Of a stretch of DNA of 64,000 bases, positions 10,320 to 18,313 are shown piece by piece (positions within the stretch are counted from its first letter, which is position 1; each line of letters starts with the position of its first letter). The notes under the pieces were generated by a model. It did no database searches. It saw only the letters and a list, made by a program, of their open reading frames with translations, and had not been told where the DNA came from. This stretch comes from Bacteroidota bacterium (lineage in GTDB: Bacteria; Bacteroidota; Ignavibacteria; Ignavibacteriales; Ignavibacteriaceae): NCBI GenBank assembly GCA_021777835.1, contig JAJYDC010000008.1, forward strand, positions 1-64,000, in the 5' to 3' direction. The translations under genes and the position numbers were made by a program.

Positions 10320-13300
10320 TTGGAAAAAATAAGAAAATCTAAACAAAGCCAGACCGAAAAAGAACCTGTTGATCTTGTTAAACTTCTTTTCAAACTTCTC
10401 GAAGAAAAGGTTATACCTGAAGAATTTCGATCTATCATAGATAATTATACCGGCTTAATATCAGCGGGCCCGGAAGAGAATGCAGTACAAAAGCTTTTTG
10501 CTGAGACTTCGGTTGATGTAATCTTTAGAATTTCCCAGACCGGGAAAATTATATTTATTAGTAACTCGTGTCTGGAAATATTCGGTTACGAAGTTAATGA
10601 AGTTATCGGCAACTCATTTGTTAATTATGTTCCGCATTTTGAGTTAAAGAAGGCACTTGAAATCTTGTCAAGATTGTTCCGGGATAAGAAAGTTAAAGAT
10701 CAAAACATCTCTATATCCCACAAGAACGGAAGCATTATTCCTATTGAGTTAAGCGCTAAGATATTTTTACTTGATGGGAAGTATGTAGGGCAGGGAACTC
10801 TTCATGATTTAACTGAAAGAATAAAAGCAGAGGAAAAATTAAGATCATCGGAAAATGTTTTTAGGAATGTCTGGGAAAAGGCTTATGATGGTATACGCCT
10901 GACAGATGAAAAAGGTATTGTCTTCATGTGTAACCAGGCTTATGCTAATATGATCGGGAAACCTAAATCTGAAATAGAAGGGGATTACTTCTCAAATACT
11001 TATCATCATGGCAATGCTGAAATTGAGTTAAAGAAATATCTCTTTAAGTTTAAGAATAACGCTTTCCAAAGTAATTTTGAAAAAAGTCCGGTCCTTTGGA
11101 ATGGAAATAAAATTGACTTCGATATTTCTCATTCTATGCTTGAAGGAATAGGAAATAAGAAGCTTTTATTAAGTATTTTCCGAAATATAACCGAACGTAA
11201 AACCAATGAGCAGCAACTAAGGAAAAAAGATATTTTACTTCAGGGAATTTCTGAAGCCACCAAAACCTTAATCTCCGTAAATGATCCTAACTTAGGTTTT
11301 CCTGCTGCTTTGAAAATATTAGGTCTTGCCGCTGCTGTTGACCGTGTATATATATTTAAGCATAAGGAGAATGAAGAAACAGGTGAAATGTACGTTAGCT
11401 TGTTATATGAATGGGCTTCGCCTGAAGCAGAATCACAAATTGAAGATGCCGCTTTTCAAAAGCTGTCTTATTCAAGATTTGAAACTTTAAAGTTTTATGA
11501 TAATTTTTCTAAAGGGAAGTCATTAAATTTTATAATTAAAAACCTGCCTAATGAAAATCAAAAGGTATTTGTAGATAGCAATATCAAATCAATAATATTA
11601 GTCCCTGTCATGATCGATGAGAAATATTGGGGCTTTATTGGTTTTGATGAATGTAAAACTGACCGTGCCTGGACGGCTAACGAAGAGTCGTTGCTGATAA
11701 CTATGTCATCTATGTTTGGCGCAATCTTAAAAAGGAATAATATTCAGGAAGAATTGCTTAGGAAAAATAGCCAGCTTGACGCTGCAGTTATTAAAGCTGA
11801 GGCAGGTGTAAAGGCAAAAAGCGAATTCCTTGCTTTAATGAGTCATGAAATTAGAACACCGATGAACGGTGTCATTGGTATGACCGGTCTGCTGCTAGAT
11901 ACAAATCTCGATGATGAGCAAAGGGAATATGTAGATACAATTAGATTAAGTGGTGACCAATTGCTTGTAATTATAAATGATATCCTTGATTTTTCAAAAA
12001 TTGAGTCTGACAAATTAGAGCTTGAGACTCAGCCCTTTGATATTCGCGATTGTATCGAAGACTCGCTTGATTTGCTTGCTTCAAGAGCAGGAGAAAAGGG
12101 ATTAGATCTTGTTTATCAGGTGGATGTAAGTACTCCTATTTCAATCAAAGGAGATGTTACCCGACTTAGACAGATATTAACTAACTTAATAAATAATGCA
12201 ATTAAATTTACTGAGGTCGGCGAAATCTTCGTTAGTGCTTCATCTAAGCAAATAGAAAATGGCTTTTATGAAATTTTATTTGCCGTGAAGGATACGGGTA
12301 TCGGTATTCCGGAAGATAAAATGGATAGGCTTTTTAAATCCTTTAGCCAGGTTGATGCATCAACTACAAGAACTCATGGCGGAACAGGTCTTGGTCTTGC
12401 TATAAGCAAACGCCTTACTGAATTAATGGGTGGTAAGATGTGGGTGGAAAGTGAATTCGGCAGCGGCTCAACTTTCTACTTCTCAATTAAAAGCGAAGCT
12501 TCGTTATCTCAATCAAAAATTTATTTATATGGGCACGTACCGAAACTCGCCGGTAAAAGAATTCTAATAGTTGATGATAATAAAACTAACAGAAGAATAT
12601 TGAAAGCTCAGGCTGATAGCTGGGGTATGTTTGCTAAAATAGCCGAATCTCCTCAATTGGCTATCGAATGGATTTCCCGTAACGAGGATTTCGATATTGC
12701 TCTTCTTGATTTTCAAATGCCTCAAATGGATGGAATTACCTTAACTCGTGAAATAAGAAAACTGAATGCAGGGAAAGATCTCCCTATTATAATTTTAACT
12801 TCTATGGGAAGGAAAGAAAGCACTGCATATGACGACCTGAATCTTTCTGCTTTTATTAGCAAACCCATTAAACAAGCTCAGCTTTATGAAACTCTTGTAT
12901 CGGTTTTCTCCGGTACATCGCCTCTGAAAAAAGCTAAAACTTATAATGAAGCAAAAATTGAATCAGATCTGGCTGAAAAACATCCGCTTAGAATTTTATT
13001 AGCCGAAGATAATGCAGTAAATCAAAAAGTGGCTGCTAGAATATTAGATAAAATGGGTTACCGCGTCGATGTTGTAGCCAACGGAATAGAAGCTGTTAGC
13101 GCTGTTAAAAGAATACATTATGATATCGTACTTATGGATATTTTAATGCCTGAAATGGATGGATTCGAAGCTACTAAAAGAATTATGAATGAGCTGCAGG
13201 TTGATAAGCGCCCTAAAATAATAGCAATGACTGCTAATGCAATGCAGGGCGATAAAGAAGAATGCCTTGCTGCTGGAATGGATGATTATATTTCTAAGCC

Positions 13301-13796
13301 TATTAGGATTGAGGAGCTTCAGAGTGCCTTAACTAAATGGAGCGAAATCATTGACCAGCAGAGAGGCGAGTTAATTTCTAAAACCAAGAAAGAAAAGACA
13401 GCCGCAAAAATCATTGATGAAGATAAGATTACATTTCTAAATGATATTCAAACCGAAGGCGATATTGACTTCTTAATAGAACTTTTCGGAATTTATATAA
13501 ATGAGCTGCCAAAAAATATAGCAAATATAATTTCTTCGGTTGAGAATAAGGACTCAAAGAGCCTGCAATTTAGCGCTCATAAATTGAAGGGAAGCAGTGT
13601 GACCTTGGGGGTTGATTTTGTTTCTGATCTCTGCCATGAACTTGAAACAGCCGCTAAAGATGGCAGGTTTGATCAAAATACAAAGAATTTGTCTAATGAA
13701 CTTGTCCAAAAATTAGAAATAATTGTAAAGGAATTGGAATTCATAAAAGACAAGTATAAAAAACTTCAGTCTAAGTTCGGAAATGATTGGAAATAA
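10320..13796 (+). CDS. Hybrid sensor kinase with PAS-PAS-GAF-HisKA-HATPase-REC-REC-HPt
   Basis: A complete phosphorelay in one 1158-residue chain. Two PAS domains (about 65-180 and 185-300), a GAF domain (about 315-470), a short coiled coil, HisKA with MSHEIRTPMNG (His509), HATPase_c with DTGIGIP and GTGLGLAISKR, a first receiver (phospho Asp797 in LLDFQMPQMDG), a second receiver (Asp940 in LMDILMPEMDG) and a C-terminal HPt domain with SAHKLKGSS (His1087). No membrane segments, so it senses in the cytoplasm. The TTG start is forced by an in-frame TAA six bases upstream. The final phospho-acceptor must be elsewhere, possibly the single-domain regulator at 6071-6517. The architecture is of the BarA/tripartite type. 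Confidence 0.93.
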   Translation: MEKIRKSKQSQTEKEPVDLVKLLFKLLEEKVIPEEFRSIIDNYTGLISAGPEENAVQKLFAETSVDVIFRISQTGKIIFISNSCLEIFGYEVNEVIGNSFVNYVPHFELKKALEILSRLFRDKKVKDQNISISHKNGSIIPIELSAKIFLLDGKYVGQGTLHDLTERIKAEEKLRSSENVFRNVWEKAYDGIRLTDEKGIVFMCNQAYANMIGKPKSEIEGDYFSNTYHHGNAEIELKKYLFKFKNNAFQSNFEKSPVLWNGNKIDFDISHSMLEGIGNKKLLLSIFRNITERKTNEQQLRKKDILLQGISEATKTLISVNDPNLGFPAALKILGLAAAVDRVYIFKHKENEETGEMYVSLLYEWASPEAESQIEDAAFQKLSYSRFETLKFYDNFSKGKSLNFIIKNLPNENQKVFVDSNIKSIILVPVMIDEKYWGFIGFDECKTDRAWTANEESLLITMSSMFGAILKRNNIQEELLRKNSQLDAAVIKAEAGVKAKSEFLALMSHEIRTPMNGVIGMTGLLLDTNLDDEQREYVDTIRLSGDQLLVIINDILDFSKIESDKLELETQPFDIRDCIEDSLDLLASRAGEKGLDLVYQVDVSTPISIKGDVTRLRQILTNLINNAIKFTEVGEIFVSASSKQIENGFYEILFAVKDTGIGIPEDKMDRLFKSFSQVDASTTRTHGGTGLGLAISKRLTELMGGKMWVESEFGSGSTFYFSIKSEASLSQSKIYLYGHVPKLAGKRILIVDDNKTNRRILKAQADSWGMFAKIAESPQLAIEWISRNEDFDIALLDFQMPQMDGITLTREIRKLNAGKDLPIIILTSMGRKESTAYDDLNLSAFISKPIKQAQLYETLVSVFSGTSPLKKAKTYNEAKIESDLAEKHPLRILLAEDNAVNQKVAARILDKMGYRVDVVANGIEAVSAVKRIHYDIVLMDILMPEMDGFEATKRIMNELQVDKRPKIIAMTANAMQGDKEECLAAGMDDYISKPIRIEELQSALTKWSEIIDQQRGELISKTKKEKTAAKIIDEDKITFLNDIQTEGDIDFLIELFGIYINELPKNIANIISSVENKDSKSLQFSAHKLKGSSVTLGVDFVSDLCHELETAAKDGRFDQNTKNLSNELVQKLEIIVKELEFIKDKYKKLQSKFGNDWK

Positions 13797-13839
13797 CTAA
13801 AGAGAATTCAGTAATAAATGTTAAGAAATCTAAACCTTC

Positions 13840-14820
13840 ATGAAACATGTCTCAATGAAAATTAAGGCTCCTCGCAATAGAACAATTTCTATATCTCCGG
13901 ATGAACAAAACAAATTTATAAAAAGCCTTTTACATCCTAATTCAATACTCACAAAAGAGCAAGCACAAAATAAAATAATAAATGAGGACATATTTGAAAC
14001 TATCGATTTCCTGCCGGATCATTTCATAGATTTATTGTTTGTTGACCCGCCGTATAATCTAAATAAGAAATTTAATGACACTTCGTTTAAGGAAATGGAT
14101 GAGGTTCAATATGAGAATTGGATTGATTCATGGCTCGGCAAGCTTGTCGTAAAACTTAAAGCCGATGCTTCAATTTATATCTGCGGTGATTGGCGCTCTT
14201 CTCTTGCAATCTTAAATGTCGCTAAGAAATATTTCAAAGTTCGAAATCGAATTACATGGGAAAGGGAGAAGGGAAGAGGAGCTAAATATAATTGGAAAAA
14301 TTGTTCTGAGGATATTTGGTTCTTTACTGCTTCAGATAAATTTATTTTTAATATTGAAGATGTAAAAATTAAAAGAAGAGTAATTGCTCCTTATAAAAAT
14401 ACGAATGGTGAACCAAAAGATTGGAATGATGTTGAAGAAGGAAGATATAGAGTTACTTATCCGTCTAATATCTGGACGGATATAACAGTCCCATTTTGGT
14501 CTATGCCTGAAAATACTGAACATCCAACTCAAAAACCTGAAAAGCTGTTAGCTAAAATAATACTCGCAAGTTCTAATCCCGGCGATTTGGTTTTTGATCC
14601 CTTTCTTGGGTCCGGAACAACAGCCGTTGTAGCTAAGAAACTCGGTAGAAATTATAGCGGAATTGAAATGGACGAGTATTATTGCTGTTTAGCTGAAAAA
14701 AGATTGAATGAAGCCAATTATAATAAAACTATTCAAGGTTATGAAAATGAAGTTTTTTGGGAAAGAAATTCTCTTAATGAGCGTAAGTCGATTACTAAAG
14801 CTTCAGAAAAAAAAATATGA
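13840..14820 (+). CDS. Beta-class site-specific DNA methyltransferase (orphan)
   Basis: Motif IV comes first (VDPPYNLN, Asp69) and the AdoMet-binding motif I comes last (VFDPFLGSGTTAVVAKKLGR, from about residue 252), separated by a target-recognition region, which is the beta-class order found in type II adenine-N6 or cytosine-N4 enzymes; DPPYN favours adenine. HPTQKPEKLLAKII is the typical motif X region. No restriction endonuclease or specificity gene lies beside it, so it is either an orphan regulatory methylase or a relic of a restriction system. It starts 43 bases after the hybrid kinase and might share its transcript. An ATG at 13855 is an alternative start. Confidence 0.88.
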   Translation: MKHVSMKIKAPRNRTISISPDEQNKFIKSLLHPNSILTKEQAQNKIINEDIFETIDFLPDHFIDLLFVDPPYNLNKKFNDTSFKEMDEVQYENWIDSWLGKLVVKLKADASIYICGDWRSSLAILNVAKKYFKVRNRITWEREKGRGAKYNWKNCSEDIWFFTASDKFIFNIEDVKIKRRVIAPYKNTNGEPKDWNDVEEGRYRVTYPSNIWTDITVPFWSMPENTEHPTQKPEKLLAKIILASSNPGDLVFDPFLGSGTTAVVAKKLGRNYSGIEMDEYYCCLAEKRLNEANYNKTIQGYENEVFWERNSLNERKSITKASEKKI

Positions 14821-14892
14821 ATTTATTTTCAATAAGCCTTGATCCAAAGTAATTATTTCTTAATCTTTGCCCCTCATTATTATAACTTCTTT

Positions 14893-14980
14893 GGGCGCCG
14901 GTTAACAAGCAAGTGCCTAACCCCGTCAGATCCGAAAGGAAGCAGCGGTAAGCATGCAGTTTGTGTAGCCGGTTGCCCTT
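14893..14980 (+). ncRNA. ffs: Signal recognition particle RNA (4.5S, small bacterial type)
   Basis: The sequence contains the conserved SRP core GTCAGATCCGAAAGGAAGCAGC followed by GGTAAGCATGCAG, closed by complementary ends (GGGCGCCGG against CCGGTTGCCC), and a T-run directly after the helix. This is the hairpin that binds Ffh. The apical tetraloop reads GAAA rather than the commoner GGAA, still a GNRA loop. It stands alone between the methyltransferase and the small-protein region and is read on the plus strand. Confidence 0.93.
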
Positions 14981-15042
14981 TTTTAATTCTAAAATGTATC
15001 GGACTGAACTAATTTATTATTGCCGTTTCTCTAAAATTGCAT

Positions 15043-15195
15043 TTACATTATTTTTGTTGAATCTATACCGGGCTCCGGTATCCATATCAATTCTACTGGA
15101 ACCAAGCCACCTATAATATCTAAGATTACAAAACCAGCACCTAAACCGTTTATAATTCGGTAACTCTTAGTCTGAGCCAGATCCTTGACCTCCAT
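15043..15195 (-). CDS. Possible 50-residue small protein
   Basis: On the minus strand, ATG 15195 opens a 50-codon frame ending TAA at 15045-15043. It has a polar start (MEVKDLAQTKSYRII), a glycine-rich hydrophobic stretch (GLGAGFVILDIIGGLVPVEL) and a short tail (IWIPEPGIDSTKIM), so a small membrane-associated product is plausible. Its start overlaps the end of another small frame (15167-15295) by 29 bases. The two may be a frameshifted single gene: the upper frame supplies a membrane segment. No family is recognised. Codon content is compatible with coding but the support is weak. Confidence 0.35.
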   Translation of the reverse strand: MEVKDLAQTKSYRIINGLGAGFVILDIIGGLVPVELIWIPEPGIDSTKIM

Positions 15196-15295
15196 CAAAA
15201 CTCATAGTCTCATTAAAATATTTTAAAATAAAAGCACAACCACTGAAGATAATTGCGGCTACTGCAATTAACCAAAAAAAGTTCCTAACTTGCAC
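15167..15295 (-). CDS. Possible 42-residue single-pass membrane peptide
   Basis: A GTG at 15295 opens a frame whose product has one strong hydrophobic segment (FFWLIAVAAIIFSGCAFIL) followed by a hydrophilic glycine-rich tail ending GGQGSGSD. The frame is open somewhat further upstream without an ATG, so the start is uncertain. It overlaps the 50-codon frame below it. It may be the first half of a broken gene. Not recognised; low confidence. Confidence 0.3.
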   Translation of the reverse strand: MQVRNFFWLIAVAAIIFSGCAFILKYFNETMSFDGGQGSGSD

Positions 15296-15402
15296 AATTG
15301 TTCCATTTTCTTCACTTTTCGTATTATTTTCCTATTATTTACCTTAAGGAAATTATTTTACAAAAACGCCGAAATATATTTTACGTCGCTTATATAAATA
15401 AA

Positions 15403-16068
15403 CTAAGGATTAAATTGATATGTATAAGTATAACCTATTAGCCAGCCGATAACAGTACCTATAATCACTCCTGAACCTAATCCATAAAGCGCGCTATTTA
15501 TGTTTTGCTCACTTTCCTGTTTACCTGTAGACATACTTGTGTGATAACTATAAGACGGAAATTTAGAGCCAATGTACGCGCCGATAATACTTCCGCTAAG
15601 AAACCCAGCCGGAGTGCTAAACCATCTATTTTTATAGCTTACTTTCTGTATATGTGACAACGGCATAGCTACTTCTTGCCTTATTGAGTTCGTATAACTT
15701 AATGTATCATTCCTAAAATTTACTTCCTCGACGGATATTTGACTGCCGTTTTTCAAAAGCAGATTTGCAGATTTATAATCGCTGCCGGTATAGTCTATTT
15801 TTTTAATATCAGACAAAGCAATTTCCCCGGACTTTCTGTCTATTCTAAATCCGGTGGTATAAAGCGTGTCTCCAAGAATATATCCGTTGATGACAGTAAT
15901 AGTAGTGCCATTTATAAGTTCCGCATCAAGGCTCTTGCTGCTTGCAAAATTGTTAAAGTCTTCATAGAATTTTTCTTTAGAAGAAAAATCTTTAATTGTA
16001 TAAGTCGTGGAGCAGCCTGAAATAACTAAAGAAAAAAATACTACTATTAAATAATAAATTGATTTCAT
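15403..16068 (-). CDS. Lipoprotein with C-terminal glycine-zipper membrane segments
   Basis: 221 residues. An N-terminal lipoprotein signal (MKSIYYLIVVFFSLVISGCS, lipobox ISGC, Cys19) is followed by about 110 residues rich in beta-type sequence, then two glycine-rich hydrophobic hairpins (FLSGSIIGAYIGSKF and GLGSGVIIGTVIGWLIGYTY) like those of glycine-zipper outer-membrane proteins. It is probably anchored in the envelope. A decayed gene with a similar lipoprotein leader lies immediately upstream on the same strand (16085-16359). Function unknown. Confidence 0.8.
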   Translation of the reverse strand: MKSIYYLIVVFFSLVISGCSTTYTIKDFSSKEKFYEDFNNFASSKSLDAELINGTTITVINGYILGDTLYTTGFRIDRKSGEIALSDIKKIDYTGSDYKSANLLLKNGSQISVEEVNFRNDTLSYTNSIRQEVAMPLSHIQKVSYKNRWFSTPAGFLSGSIIGAYIGSKFPSYSYHTSMSTGKQESEQNINSALYGLGSGVIIGTVIGWLIGYTYTYQFNP

Positions 16069-16084
16069 AACAAACTTTCTTTAA

Positions 16085-16359
16085 TTAGTTAGCGACGTAT
16101 TGAACGCAGCCCTTATAATATGAATCGGATATACTAACTAATATTGTTTTCTTGTTTAACGTCAAGTAGACATCAATGTTGGGTGAAATGGAATTTGTAT
16201 TAGTTATTTGCTTTGCCATAGCTATTACATTAAGCAAAGTGGTTTTGCTTTTGTGCAAAGCGGCGAAGTGATATAATATTCACTGCTGCAGCCTTGCAAA
16301 ATTAGGCCGATAAGGAAAAGAGGAATTCAAAAGATTGAAATGTGGCTTAAGTTTTTCAT
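16085..16359 (-). pseudogene. Decayed small lipoprotein gene (TGA plus frameshift)
   Basis: On the minus strand an ATG at 16359 with GGGAG six bases upstream begins MKNLSHISIF, then TGA at 16329-16327, then IPLFLIGLILQGCSS in the same frame, which completes an excellent lipoprotein signal with lipobox LQGC. If TGA were TGG the leader would be intact. After SSEYYI the frame stops, but the +2 frame continues as HFAALHKSKTTLLNVIAMAK and on to a tail ending SDSYYKGCVQYVAN and TAA at 16087-16085. The pattern of one nonsense change and one frameshift suggests a recent pseudogene or sequence errors. It sits directly upstream of the intact lipoprotein gene at 15403-16068. Confidence 0.5.
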
Positions 16360-16443
16360 ATTAACTCCCTGGTAAAATTTGGATTAATAATTTTATAAAA
16401 AATACTTTACTTTATAAGAAGTTAAGATGCAAAAAGCTGGATT

Positions 16444-16926
16444 TTATTTATTAAAGATTCCTGCAGGTATTAAAAATTCAAGAATCCCTCTTGACTGGTG
16501 CACTTTGTTAGGGAAGTAAATTTTTGCAATTGCGGCTTTCTTGAAATCAATATTTGCACCGTTTGACGATATTAAAACTGATAGATGTTCTGAAAAGTCC
16601 GGCTGGTGTCCTACAAATGCAATGTTTCCTGCCTCTAAAGAATTCGCAATTTCAATTATGCTGCTGGTTTCACCTCCGGTTGAAATCCTTTTATCAACAA
16701 TTATTTCATTCTTTATTTCAAAATATTCGGAAATTATTTCTGCCGTTTGTAAAGCTCTTACTAACGGTGATGATATTAAATAATCGAATGGAGTTATATA
16801 ATGACTCCAGGCTAGAGCCGCATTTTTTACCTTAATTTTGCCCGGGTTCGTAAGTTCTCTGTCAAAATCCTTCTTGTTTATTGACGATTTTTCCGCTTCA
16901 CCATGCCGAATTAAATATATATTCAT
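16444..16926 (-). CDS. sixA: SixA-type phosphohistidine phosphatase
   Basis: Histidine phosphatase (RHG) family, 160 residues: catalytic motif LIRHGEAE (Arg7, His8, Gly9), SSPLVRALQTAE (Arg57) and the second His in FVGHQPDFSE (His107). The small size and the HQPDFS motif fit SixA, which removes phosphate from the HPt domain of hybrid kinases such as ArcB in E. coli. That is interesting here because an HPt-bearing hybrid kinase lies about 2.6 kb away, though a link is only inference. It is monocistronic, on the minus strand. Confidence 0.85.
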   Translation of the reverse strand: MNIYLIRHGEAEKSSINKKDFDRELTNPGKIKVKNAALAWSHYITPFDYLISSPLVRALQTAEIISEYFEIKNEIIVDKRISTGGETSSIIEIANSLEAGNIAFVGHQPDFSEHLSVLISSNGANIDFKKAAIAKIYFPNKVHQSRGILEFLIPAGIFNK

Positions 16927-17087
16927 TTTGCCTTTATAAATTTGTCTTAAATAATTGAAAGTGATTTAATATTATTTGATAAACGTTTTATATCCCTAAA
17001 AATTAGTTATTACCGGTATTTCGTTCGATTGAATTCTTTAATCATAAGAATTTATTACCTCACTTAGTGGCTTTAATCCGCTGCAAT

Positions 17088-18272
17088 TTAGCAGTTTATT
17101 GCAAAAGAATTAATGATGTTTTGAAACATATTTTTGTACTGCTCATAAGTATACTTTGATGCTTGGAGTATTAATAAATATTTCTTTGTTCCGCATGTAT
17201 ATTCAAAGAATTGAACAAAATCTTTCTTTAACTCAATTTTGCCTGAATAACGAACTACATATTTTCCTTTTGTTGATTTATCTAAATTGTAGCTAATAAA
17301 CGTTTCCGCAGAGTCATCGATAGGAATCGTAATAACTGAAATTGATGCACCTACAGTTTCATTTATATATTCTGTACCTTTTACACCTCTCTTTAAGAAG
17401 GATGTTATACCTATATCTTTAAGTGTTCTCCAATTATCCGTTAGAGTTAATGAGAACCCTTCATCGCTAATTGTATTTGCTGTTGACTTAAGTGTATCAA
17501 CACCTGGGTCTAATCCGACTGACTCCAATGCAGTTTTCAAATCCGTTATTTCTGGAACTCCGGATACATCCTTAGAATTCTTAATAAAATTAACTACGAA
17601 ATTAGAAAAGACGTTTTGCGTGCTTATGTATTTTTTCTCTGAATAATTATAATTGAATGCATCTGACTTGGCTGAAATAGGTGATGGCTTTGAGCTAGAG
17701 ATATTAGTTAAAATCCTGTCGTTTGAGATTTTTGAAATCACTTGAGTATAAATATTCTGCGGTGAAATCAACTTGGTGAAATCTCTAAAAGTCAATATAG
17801 CAGATGAATCTGTTATTTCGTAAAGTGAAAGTCTGTTTATTTCATAAACATTTTTAGATTTAAAATCTTCATTCACGGTGATATATATTCGGTTACCTAA
17901 GCTTAATATTCTTGTACCTGCATATCCGTTAAGTGACTTATCCATCAAAAGTAAGCTCAAATTTGAATTATAAATTGCAAAACGATTATATATTGGATTA
18001 GGATATGTCAAAAGGACATAGAAGAATTTCTTGCCGGATATTGTATAAGAACTATCTACTTTCAGATCGTTATAGCTTTTGTTGACAGGCAAAGACAGGT
18101 CTACTAAATCTGAAACCGATGAATCCGCCGCAATGTCTCCGTTTATCGCCTTAGCTACAAGATTTTTCAAGACAGGGGTGCTCATTTCCATTTGTTTCCG
18201 GCGTTGCCCGAAATAAGAACATCCGGCAACTAGAAACATATTAATGAGCATTATTATAATAATTCTTTTCAT
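17088..18272 (-). CDS. Lipoprotein of unknown function
   Basis: 394 residues with a lipoprotein signal (MKRIIIIMLINMFLVAGCS, lipobox VAGC). The rest is soluble, Ser/Thr/Asn-rich and mostly beta in character, with no motif I recognise. The last 130 residues or so (from about DEGFSLTLTDNWRTLKDIG) resemble the PsbP/Mog1-like modules found in secreted proteins, but this is a loose impression. It lies 41 bases downstream of no partner: uvrC ends just below it on the same strand, so it is read upstream of uvrC's neighbourhood but in its own unit. Confidence 0.7.
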   Translation of the reverse strand: MKRIIIIMLINMFLVAGCSYFGQRRKQMEMSTPVLKNLVAKAINGDIAADSSVSDLVDLSLPVNKSYNDLKVDSSYTISGKKFFYVLLTYPNPIYNRFAIYNSNLSLLLMDKSLNGYAGTRILSLGNRIYITVNEDFKSKNVYEINRLSLYEITDSSAILTFRDFTKLISPQNIYTQVISKISNDRILTNISSSKPSPISAKSDAFNYNYSEKKYISTQNVFSNFVVNFIKNSKDVSGVPEITDLKTALESVGLDPGVDTLKSTANTISDEGFSLTLTDNWRTLKDIGITSFLKRGVKGTEYINETVGASISVITIPIDDSAETFISYNLDKSTKGKYVVRYSGKIELKKDFVQFFEYTCGTKKYLLILQASKYTYEQYKNMFQNIINSFAINC

Positions 18273-18313
18273 ATTTATTGATTTCTTGAAACTTAATAAA
18301 AAATAAATGTTTT

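Noticed and set aside
15001-15170. Minus-strand frame ending in an excisionase-like string (RYRFNKNNVNAILEKR)
   Set aside because: Resembles the end of a helix-turn-helix excisionase, but has no start and no upstream helix, and overlaps the better 50-codon frame. Kept only as a curiosity.
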